A stretch of 5,157 nucleotides of DNA, taken from DATHGT01 sp035317605 (GTDB lineage: Bacteria; Methylomirabilota; Methylomirabilia; Rokubacteriales; CSP1-6). This document shows, piece by piece, positions 1 to 4,899 of this stretch. Under the pieces are notes generated by a model. The model had not been told where the DNA came from and made no database searches. It saw nothing but the letters and a program-made list of their open reading frames with translations. Location of the stretch: contig DATHGT010000168.1 in NCBI GenBank assembly GCA_035317605.1, positions 1 to 5,157 on the forward strand. Direction: 5' to 3'. Each line of letters begins with the position of its first letter. Within the stretch, counting starts at the first letter, position 1. The position numbers and the translations under genes are program-made.

Positions 1-823
1 GAGCGACGTACAGAAGGAATAGGACCGCGAGCATGTCGATCGCGCCGCCGAGTCCCCACATGACCACGCCGCCCCGCGTCTGGTCTTCGAGTGCTCCGGC
101 GCCCGCGTATGACTGATAGAGCAGCGTGGGCGCCAGCGTGATCAGAAGTCCGAGGGCGGCGGTCTGGAACGCGCCGAGGACCAGATAGACGACGAGGGCT
201 GGATATGGCGCTGGGCCGCGGAAGTGGGGCGCGGGGTGGATCACCGGCCACCAGAACAGCAGGGCGGACAGGAAGAACGTTGCGTGCTCGACGTCGTGCA
301 GCCAGCGGTGGGAGAGCGCGGCGTCGTACGCGGTCGGGAGGTGCCAGCCCCACAGGACGCATGCCGACGCGATCCACGTGAGCGACATCGCGGTCGCGAC
401 GCGCCAGACGCGGCCCGCGACCGAGCGGCGCGTGACGTGGCGAGCGATCCGTAGCCGCCACGAGTGGGGCAGCGCCCAGAGCGTGAGGGGAAAGGGATCG
501 GCGAGTAGGAGCGCGGGGGCGGCCACCACGATCAGCAGCATGTGCTGGATCATGTGGGCGACGAAGAGCCGGTCGGCGAGGGCGTCGAGCGGGGAGAGGA
601 GGGCCGCCGCGAGCGCGGCGACGCCGACGAGCATGAACGCCGGGCGCCGGGCCGATTGCGATCGTTGCGCGCGCCGAGAGAGGCGCCACCAGCCGAGCGC
701 GTACAGACCGGCCAGCACGAGCAGGGGCACGAGGACCTCGGGCCGAACGCTGGAGGTGAACGCGCCGAGGCGACCGGTCAACTCCGCCGGGGTGCCGGGC
801 GTGTGGGCCCAGGCGGCGGCCAC
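1..823 (-). CDS. ctaG: CtaG, caa3-type cytochrome c oxidase assembly factor (C-terminus cut by window edge)
   Basis: This is a multispanning membrane protein of the caa3_CtaG family, linked to copper-site assembly in heme-copper oxidases. The 274 visible codons have no stop. Family signatures are HMIQHML at residues 90-96 followed by a hydrophobic helix ending in AP; WGWHLPTAYDAAL around 158-170; HDVEH at 176-180 leading into FWWP at 190-193; and DQxxGGxxMW at 247-256. The conserved histidines (90, 94, 161, 176, 180) are plausible metal ligands. I see about seven hydrophobic segments, roughly at 29-46, 62-77, 91-108, 143-160, 180-194, 207-230 and 254-273. The start chosen is a GTG one base after the stop of the preceding 30-residue gene. 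No clear Shine-Dalgarno is visible, so translation probably depends on coupling. Family assignment is firm; its role for this oxidase is inferred from being last in the operon. Confidence 0.88.
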   Translation of the reverse strand, partial: MAAAWAHTPGTPAELTGRLGAFTSSVRPEVLVPLLVLAGLYALGWWRLSRRAQRSQSARRPAFMLVGVAALAAALLSPLDALADRLFVAHMIQHMLLIVVAAPALLLADPFPLTLWALPHSWRLRIARHVTRRSVAGRVWRVATAMSLTWIASACVLWGWHLPTAYDAALSHRWLHDVEHATFFLSALLFWWPVIHPAPHFRGPAPYPALVVYLVLGAFQTAALGLLITLAPTLLYQSYAGAGALEDQTRGGVVMWGLGGAIDMLAVLFLLYVA

Positions 824-824
824 G

Positions 825-917
825 TTACTTGCGCAGCGTGAGCACGGCGACCCAGACGAAGAAGGACACGTGCCCGATCAGGAACATCGCGAACGCGAGA
901 CGCTCGATTCCGCTCAC
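825..917 (-). CDS. 30-residue single-span membrane peptide, unknown
   Basis: I do not recognise this peptide. The GTG start overlaps the stop of the previous gene as GTGA, and its TAA stop is one base before ctaG. It has a short polar N-terminus (VSGIER), one hydrophobic span at about residues 7-27 containing GHVSFFVW, and a positively charged end (LTLRK). That pattern suggests a single helix with a cytoplasmic C-terminus. A purine-rich AGG lies six bases before the start. Tight coupling on both sides argues for a real gene despite its size. It could be a small accessory subunit, comparable in size to CcoQ or CcoM of other cbb3 oxidases, or an assembly helper; no similarity is claimed. Confidence 0.55.
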   Translation of the reverse strand: MSGIERLAFAMFLIGHVSFFVWVAVLTLRK

Positions 918-1030
918 CGGGCGCCTGCCCCGATGCCGAGCAGCCCGCCGAGGACGTTGTAGGCGAGGTCGGCGAAGAGCAGGACGAGGTTGGCAATGGC
1001 CAGCACGTAGAGCAGTCGCACGCCGGTCAT
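914..1030 (-). CDS. 38-residue hydrophobic membrane peptide, unknown
   Basis: I do not recognise this gene. The product starts MTGVRLLYVLAIANLVLLFA, and a long hydrophobic stretch continues to about residue 34, enough for one long or two short helices. It ends in a small, basic tail (GAGAR). Its ATG overlaps the stop of the 59-residue gene as ATGA, and its own TGA overlaps the GTG start of the next gene. The only upstream ribosome-binding-like bases are weak (GGA), consistent with coupled re-initiation. The operon position between a CcoP-anchor-like protein and ctaG suggests a subunit or assembly role for the oxidase, but that is inference. Confidence 0.6.
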   Translation of the reverse strand: MTGVRLLYVLAIANLVLLFADLAYNVLGGLLGIGAGAR

Positions 1031-1206
1031 CGCGCTTGTCCGGGACCGAGCCCGCCCCAGTACGCGAACAGGTAGTACACGCCCCAGACGGCGAGGACGG
1101 CGTAGACCACGAGCAGCCAACCGTCGACGCGCCCGTGGTAGCTCCTGATCTCGCCGTCGGCGAACTCCTCGACCGCGGGCTCGTCGTGCGGCGCCTCATC
1201 GCTCAT
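1027..1206 (-). CDS. 59-residue membrane protein resembling the CcoP/FixP N-terminal anchor
   Basis: The protein has an acidic soluble N-terminus (residues 1-20, rich in D and E), then DGEIRSYHGRVDGW at 17-30, one transmembrane helix at about 30-50 rich in aromatic residues (WGVYYLFAYWGG), and a short GLGPGQAR tail. The order acidic segment, DG(x)I, turn, W-rich helix, YY/GLGPG resembles the FixP_N segment that anchors CcoP in ordinary cbb3 oxidases. Here that segment would be a free protein, because the fused CcoO/CcoP gene has no such helix between its heme domains. The ATG is preceded by GAGGGA at a good distance. The gene overlaps ccoS by 11 bases and the next gene by 4. The alternative reading is a CcoQ-like small subunit. 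A real gene is very likely; the family assignment is moderate. Confidence 0.7.
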   Translation of the reverse strand: MSDEAPHDEPAVEEFADGEIRSYHGRVDGWLLVVYAVLAVWGVYYLFAYWGGLGPGQAR

Positions 1207-1363
1207 GATCGATTCCCTCGGAGTCGAGCACCTGGTACTTCACCGACTCGACGTCGCGGAGCAGGCCGGCGGCCGCGGCCCAGACGAACAGGCACAGCGC
1301 GCCCAGGCCCATCAGCGTCGACACCAGGAACTGCCCGGCGATCAGATAGTGGAGCTCGCGCAT
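1196..1363 (-). CDS. ccoS: CcoS-type cbb3 oxidase maturation protein
   Basis: This 55-residue protein has one transmembrane helix at about residues 10-34 followed by the family hallmark: an aromatic-Trp helix end, LFVWAAAAGLLRDVES, then VKYQVLDSEG. This corresponds to the CcoS pattern of helix, FxWAxxxGQFDDL, xxYxILFDD. CcoS proteins are needed for cofactor (heme/copper) insertion into CcoN and act in the cytoplasmic membrane. The ATG lies three bases after the stop of the fused cytochrome gene, and the GGAGG inside the end of that gene supplies a ribosome binding site about ten bases upstream. Length fits the family (about 45-70 residues). The canonical DD is reduced to RDVES, a mild departure. 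Confidence 0.82.
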   Translation of the reverse strand: MRELHYLIAGQFLVSTLMGLGALCLFVWAAAAGLLRDVESVKYQVLDSEGIDHER

Positions 1364-1366
1364 GAT

Positions 1367-3016
1367 TCAGCGTCCCTCCCCGAGCATACCCTTGTGGAAC
1401 CGGACCATCGTCTTCGGCTGCTCGGCCACGCCCGGCGGCGCGGTGGGATCGAGGGCCAGCCGCGGGCTCGCGAACGCGTCGGGCTCCAAGACGTTGAGCC
1501 GCGCACGCGCCCGTTCGTCGAGCCGCAGTTCCTCGCCGGTGAGCGGGTCGCGAAACGCCGAGAGCGAGAGCACGTAGGCGCTGATGGCCCACCGCTCGTC
1601 GTCGGACATCGAGTCCGCGAACGACGGCATCGGGGTCCCGTCGAGGCCCGTGGTCATCGTGCGGTAGAGGTCGCGGACGTCGCCGCCGGCCTTGAACTGG
1701 CCGCGGATGAAGTCGGTGGGACGGATGGGGAACTTCGAATCGTCACGGAGCTGCGCGGCGGACGGTCCGTCGCCCTTGCCGCCGTCGCCGTGACATTCCC
1801 CGCACTTCGCCCGCGCGTAGAGCGCCTGGCCGCGGGTGAGCAGCTCGCGCGTGGGCTTGGGCGGCTCGCCGATCGGGATCGCGGGCTCGGGCCGCTCGTC
1901 TTTCCAGCGCGCCGAGAACGTCTTGACGTAGGCGATGGCGGCGATCCGGTCCTTCTCGGGAAGCTCATGCCACGTGGGCATCGCCGTCCACCGCACCCCG
2001 CGGGCGAGCGTGCGATAGAGATCGCCGTCCGTCGGCAGCGAGCCCGAGGGCGTCGTCCGGAACTTGAACGAGCCGAGCGTGAAGTTGCGCGGGCGCGGAT
2101 CGAGAAACGTGGCCACGGGACCGTTGCCGTCGCCCTTGACCCCGTGGCAGCCGGCGCACCGGCGCGCGTACACGACCCGCCCGCGCTCGACCTGGGCCTC
2201 GGTCTGAGGGATCGACATCACGCTGACCGCGATCGCCTGGGGCTCGAAGGCGTCCCGCCACGCCCCGCGATTGGTGCCGAGCTTCTGCGTGTAGGCGACG
2301 AGCCCACGCAGCTCCGCCGTCGGCACGATCACCGTGAGCGTCTTGCCCTTCCACGCGTCCGCTCGGTCGTACGGCTCGGGCAGGCTCGCGATCTCGAGGA
2401 CGGGGGTGCCGTCGGTCCGCGCCGCGAACGCGATCCCGTCCGGGCTCGGGTAGAGCGGAATCGATGCGCCCCTCTCGAAGCTGAACAGCGCCTTCAGCTC
2501 GCGCGAATCGCCGAGCGCGACGGCGCCGTCGCGCTCGATCACGGCGACGCGCGCCCTCCGATAGAGCCAGCGGAACTCCGGCATGATCGAGTCGGGCACG
2601 ACCGCGCGCGGCGCCCAGTGATGGGCGAAATGCCAGTGGTCCGAAAACTTCAGGCCGACGCGGGTGAGGTCGGGACCGATCCGCCGCGTGGAGAGCAGGT
2701 GCGGCCAGTCGTGGGCGTACTCGCCGACCTCCGACACCGGTCCCCACCGCTGATCTTCTCCGGCGACGGGCCGAACGTACTGACTGTGGCAGTACCAGCA
2801 GCCCTCCCGCCGATACACGTCGCGCCCGAGCTGCTCGACGGCCGTATACGGCGTCGACTCATACCACACCCACTTGACCTCGCCCGCCTCGTTGCGCACC
2901 GCCCGGGTAGCGCGCGTCTCCCGCGACTCCGGAATCGCAATGGGCAGCAGTCCCTGAACAAAGATTGCGAGCGAGATGCACACGAACCCCGCCCCGAGCG
3001 CATAGAGCCTCAGCAC
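1367..3016 (-). CDS. ccoO: CcoO-CcoP fusion: membrane-anchored triheme cytochrome c of cbb3 oxidase
   Basis: This 549-residue protein would pass electrons to CcoN. Residues 4-28 form an uncleaved N-terminal anchor. The CcoO part follows: REGCWYCHSQYVRP with heme site C73-C76-H77, the IGPDLTRVG and FSDHWHFAHH segments, and SIMPEFRWL with likely axial Met145, closing at about 234-247 (ELRGLVAYTQKLGT). A second cytochrome c domain holds C287-C290-H291 and likely axial Met346 (TAMPTW). A third holds C405-C408-H409 and likely axial Met463 (TPMPSF). Two tandem domains of this kind are what CcoP normally carries, so I read it as a CcoO-CcoP fusion without the CcoP membrane anchor. Residues 152-233 diverge from ordinary CcoO, and a 60-residue tail follows the last heme domain. 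The GTG start has AGG seven bases upstream and sets the anchor helix correctly. No other in-frame start is better. Confidence 0.9.
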   Translation of the reverse strand: MLRLYALGAGFVCISLAIFVQGLLPIAIPESRETRATRAVRNEAGEVKWVWYESTPYTAVEQLGRDVYRREGCWYCHSQYVRPVAGEDQRWGPVSEVGEYAHDWPHLLSTRRIGPDLTRVGLKFSDHWHFAHHWAPRAVVPDSIMPEFRWLYRRARVAVIERDGAVALGDSRELKALFSFERGASIPLYPSPDGIAFAARTDGTPVLEIASLPEPYDRADAWKGKTLTVIVPTAELRGLVAYTQKLGTNRGAWRDAFEPQAIAVSVMSIPQTEAQVERGRVVYARRCAGCHGVKGDGNGPVATFLDPRPRNFTLGSFKFRTTPSGSLPTDGDLYRTLARGVRWTAMPTWHELPEKDRIAAIAYVKTFSARWKDERPEPAIPIGEPPKPTRELLTRGQALYARAKCGECHGDGGKGDGPSAAQLRDDSKFPIRPTDFIRGQFKAGGDVRDLYRTMTTGLDGTPMPSFADSMSDDERWAISAYVLSLSAFRDPLTGEELRLDERARARLNVLEPDAFASPRLALDPTAPPGVAEQPKTMVRFHKGMLGEGR

Positions 3017-3026
3017 GCGTTGACCT

Positions 3027-3149
3027 GCGGGCCGATCAAAACGGCCCAGATGCTAGGCGGCGACGAGCGACGACTGAGGCGTATGCCGCATACGCCGCAG
3101 GGAGGAGCGAGGAGCCAACGACGCAGATGGGCCGTTTTCATCGGCCCGC
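3027..3149. repeat. 123-bp inverted-repeat (BIME/MITE-like) element between ccoN and ccoO
   Basis: Two 27-base arms, 3027-3053 and 3123-3149, are inverted copies matching at 24 of 27 positions. Each arm also forms its own hairpin: GGGCCG and CGGCCC separated by seven bases (ATCAAAA, or TTTTCAT in the opposite arm). A third, perfect hairpin lies at the centre. The arrangement of two REP-like palindromes in opposite orientation around a core resembles bacterial interspersed mosaic elements or a small non-autonomous mobile element. The right arm supplies the last three codons and stop of ccoN. The left arm ends directly before the AGG ribosome binding site of the next gene. No clear target-site duplication is visible. 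In the mRNA it could modulate the ratio of the two subunits or mRNA stability; that is inference. Confidence 0.75.
3078..3096. repeat. Perfect central hairpin of the intercistronic element
   Basis: GGCGTATG (3078-3085) and CATACGCC (3089-3096) form an eight-base-pair perfect stem around a CCG loop. No T-run follows on either strand, so it does not look like an intrinsic terminator. It sits near the centre of the larger inverted repeat and would form the tip of the long stem if the outer arms pair. Confidence 0.7.
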
Positions 3150-4547
3150 TGTGCGCATGAGGTTGTAGATCAGGAGCGAGATTCCGACGTCCATGGAGAT
3201 GCCGGACAGCGTGCGGACGAACCAGAACGGTTTCATCGTCACCACCGTGTCGACCCACTCCGCCCGCGCCATCAGCATGAAGCCCTGCTGGAGGCCTTGC
3301 GCGCTCAGCACGAGCCCCATCGTCGCGATCCCGAGCGTGATGAGCCAGAAGCTCCAGTTGCCCAGGCGAAAGCTCCACAGCTCGCGGCCGAAGAGGCGCG
3401 GCCACACGTGCAGGGCGCCCCCGAGCGCCCACACCACGAAGGTGCCGAACACGGTGAGGTGCGAGTGGGCGATCACGAAGTCGGTGAAGTGGGTGGGCTC
3501 CTGGACCGAGCGCAGCGCCTCCACCGAGCCCTGAAAGCATCCCACCAGGTACATGAGCGACCCCATGATCAGGAACTTCGCCGGGAGATTGCGGGAGAAG
3601 CCGCCCCAGTGGCCCCGCATGGTCCCGAAGAAGTTCTGAAGAACCGTCCACACCGGGATGATCAGCATCATCGAGGAGACGATCGCGATGGTCTCCGCCC
3701 AGTCCGCGATGGGGCTGTAGAGGTAGTGGTGGATGCCCACGAACGGGTAGAAGAAGGCGAGCGACCAGAAGCCGATCAGCGAGAGCTTGTGGCTGTAGAT
3801 CGGCGCGCGGGTGGCGGCGGGCAGGAAGTAGTAGATCAGCACGTAGCCGGCCGGGGTGATCCAGAGCCCGACCACGTAATGGAGAAACAGCCCGTGTAGG
3901 GCCGCGTTGTTGACGCCGGGGACCGTGCCGTAGGGGCCGATGATCAACAGCAGTAGGTTGATGTCCGTCCACACCAGCGCGCCGATCAGGTACCAGAGGC
4001 TCACGTAGAGGTCGCGCTGGCGGCGGCGCGCGATGGTCATCAGGAGCTGGAGCGAGATCGCCATCACGCAGCCGGTCAGCACGAGCACGTTGGGGAGCGG
4101 CAGCTCGCCCACTTCCCAGCCGCGATTGGTCCCGAACCCGGCGACTCCCACGAAGGCGGCGGCGAGGTTCAGGTTCCAGATCCACACCACGGCGAATCCC
4201 CACCGCTCGCGCCACACCCGCACGCCGGCCAGGCGTGGCGTCACATAGTAGGCCAGGCCGATGAACAGCGTGGAGAACGCGCCCCACACCACGCCGTTGA
4301 CGTGCAGGGGTCGCAGCCGCCCGAACGTCGCCCACGCGTGGGCGCCGAAGAACTCGGGATAGTTGAACTTGGTGGAGACGATCACGCCCACGGTGGGGGC
4401 CAGCATCGTCCAGAAGAAGCCCCACAGGAGCCACCGGCGGACGAGATCCGGGTTGACGAGCGCGTCGTTGCGCGCCATCGCCCGGTCGACCTCGCCGGCC
4501 GTCCGCTCGTCGTCCCCGATCGTCTCGCTCCGCGCCCGTGCCGCCAT
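3138..4547 (-). CDS. ccoN: cbb3-type cytochrome c oxidase subunit I (CcoN)
   Basis: This is the catalytic subunit that reduces O2 to water and pumps protons in the cytoplasmic membrane. At 469 residues it is close to the usual length of about 475, with many hydrophobic helices. Ligands seen: H82 in RPLHVNG (heme b); H223 in FLHYVVGLWIT and H273-H274 in VGIHHYLYSP (CuB); Y267 in FFYPFVG, the C-family active-site tyrosine on the CuB helix; H361 (heme b3) and H363 (heme b) in HFTDFVIAHSH. The active-site tyrosine and the HHYLY motif favour an oxidase over nitric oxide reductase NorB. Q339 (CFQGS) stands where proteobacterial CcoN has Glu in FEGP. The ATG at 4547 follows an in-frame stop within six bases and lacks a good Shine-Dalgarno. 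M24, with GAGG about 11 bases upstream, is an alternative start and would lose only a charged cytoplasmic tail. The last codons and stop lie in the repeat element. Confidence 0.95.
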   Translation of the reverse strand: MAARARSETIGDDERTAGEVDRAMARNDALVNPDLVRRWLLWGFFWTMLAPTVGVIVSTKFNYPEFFGAHAWATFGRLRPLHVNGVVWGAFSTLFIGLAYYVTPRLAGVRVWRERWGFAVVWIWNLNLAAAFVGVAGFGTNRGWEVGELPLPNVLVLTGCVMAISLQLLMTIARRRQRDLYVSLWYLIGALVWTDINLLLLIIGPYGTVPGVNNAALHGLFLHYVVGLWITPAGYVLIYYFLPAATRAPIYSHKLSLIGFWSLAFFYPFVGIHHYLYSPIADWAETIAIVSSMMLIIPVWTVLQNFFGTMRGHWGGFSRNLPAKFLIMGSLMYLVGCFQGSVEALRSVQEPTHFTDFVIAHSHLTVFGTFVVWALGGALHVWPRLFGRELWSFRLGNWSFWLITLGIATMGLVLSAQGLQQGFMLMARAEWVDTVVTMKPFWFVRTLSGISMDVGISLLIYNLMRTAGR

Positions 4548-4662
4548 GGATCAGCGGATTATCGCTCAGCGGCGCCCGCGCGGCGGCGCAATTGCCGGCG
4601 CCGTCCGCGGCTCGGGGCCGCGATCCCGCCGCGCCGTGTCGGCCCGCGCGTCTGACGCCGCT

Positions 4663-4674
4663 GGTCGATCGACC
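4663..4674. promoter_or_regulatory. 12-bp perfect palindrome, possible operator
   Basis: GGTCGATCGACC is a perfect palindrome about 115 bases upstream of the ccoN start, beside the AT-richer patch. A site for a dimeric regulator is possible. The length and GC content mean chance occurrence in a GC-rich genome cannot be excluded, and I recognise no known operator. Confidence 0.25.
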
Positions 4675-4746
4675 CCGCGACGGACACCACCACCACCGTT
4701 GATAGTTCATATGTCACCAACGAACCCATTGTGCTTATTGATGCGA

Positions 4747-4792
4747 CCGGGCACGGATGTTGCCCCTGTCTCGGGCGACAGACCAAGCCCGG
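4747..4792 (+). promoter_or_regulatory. Candidate structured 5' leader of the rightward gene
   Basis: CCGGGC (4747-4752) can pair with GCCCGG (4787-4792), enclosing a second stem of CTGTC (4766-4770) and GACAG (4777-4781) with a TCGGGC loop. The nested arrangement, with unpaired stretches ACGGATGTTGCCC and ACCAA between stems, lies about 110-150 bases before the start codon and could be part of a leader RNA. It does not match a riboswitch consensus that I know, including GEMM-I c-di-GMP. The evidence is pairing only; transcription is not demonstrated. Confidence 0.3.
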
Positions 4793-4841
4793 CTCACGAT
4801 GGCCGAGGACGGCGACGCGCGGAGCGCGAGACGCGTGGCGC

Positions 4842-4861
4842 CGTCGGGTTGGGGCCCGACG
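4842..4861 (+). promoter_or_regulatory. GC-rich hairpin upstream of the exported-protein gene
   Basis: CGTCGGG (4842-4848) and CCCGACG (4855-4861) form a perfect seven-base-pair stem with a TTGGGG loop. A smaller hairpin, CGCGC-GGA-GCGCG, lies just before it (4816-4828). There is no T-tract after it, so it is not an intrinsic terminator. It could be part of the leader RNA of the gene at 4900. Confidence 0.3.
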
Positions 4862-4899
4862 CTGTGCCCACACGCGAAACGAGGGAAAGGGAGAGAACC

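Larger units (their letters stand above)
4548..4899. other. Divergent intergenic region between ccoN and a rightward exported-protein gene
   Basis: I see no convincing gene in these 352 bases; open frames here look like high-GC shadows. It must hold the start signals for two diverging transcripts. The half next to ccoN (4560-4680) is extremely GC-rich. An AT-richer patch spans about 4697-4745 (GATAGTTCATATG, CTTATTGATG) and is the most likely place for promoter or operator sites. I found no -35/-10 pair with acceptable spacing on either strand. Two TTGAT half-sites at 4699-4703 and 4738-4742 lack the ATCAA partners of an FNR/Anr box. The part next to the rightward gene has several potential RNA stems. 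Confidence 0.6.

Noticed and set aside
378..962. Plus-strand open frames opposite ctaG and the small genes
   Set aside because: They are antisense to ctaG, which has firm family motifs. The translations are Arg/Ala/Ser-rich without structure.
3027..3149. Intrinsic terminator between ccoN and ccoO
   Set aside because: The hairpins are strong, but no T-run follows them in the transcribed direction, and the next gene starts at once and belongs to the same complex.
3027..3149. CRISPR repeat unit
   Set aside because: There are only two copies, inverted rather than direct, with no spacer array.
1205..3160. 651-codon open frame on the plus strand antisense to the fused cytochrome gene
   Set aside because: The composition is typical of high-GC antisense shadows (Arg, Leu, Glu, Asp-rich), with no recognisable domain, and it lies opposite a gene with three heme motifs.
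3138..4547. Nitric oxide reductase NorB instead of CcoN
   Set aside because: The active-site tyrosine Y267 and C-family motif layout are those of an oxidase. The glutamates that mark the NorB active site are not seen at the CuB helix, and the downstream genes are CcoO/CcoP/CcoS-type rather than NorC/NorQ/NorD.
3010..4710. Long open frame of 566 codons on the minus strand overlapping ccoN
   Set aside because: It is a shifted-frame shadow of ccoN. Its translation is Arg/Pro/Gly-rich without domains and runs through the repeat element, while the ccoN frame has all oxidase motifs.
4699..4742. FNR/Anr box upstream of ccoN
   Set aside because: Two TTGAT half-sites exist (4699-4703, 4738-4742), but neither has the ATCAA partner at four-base spacing.
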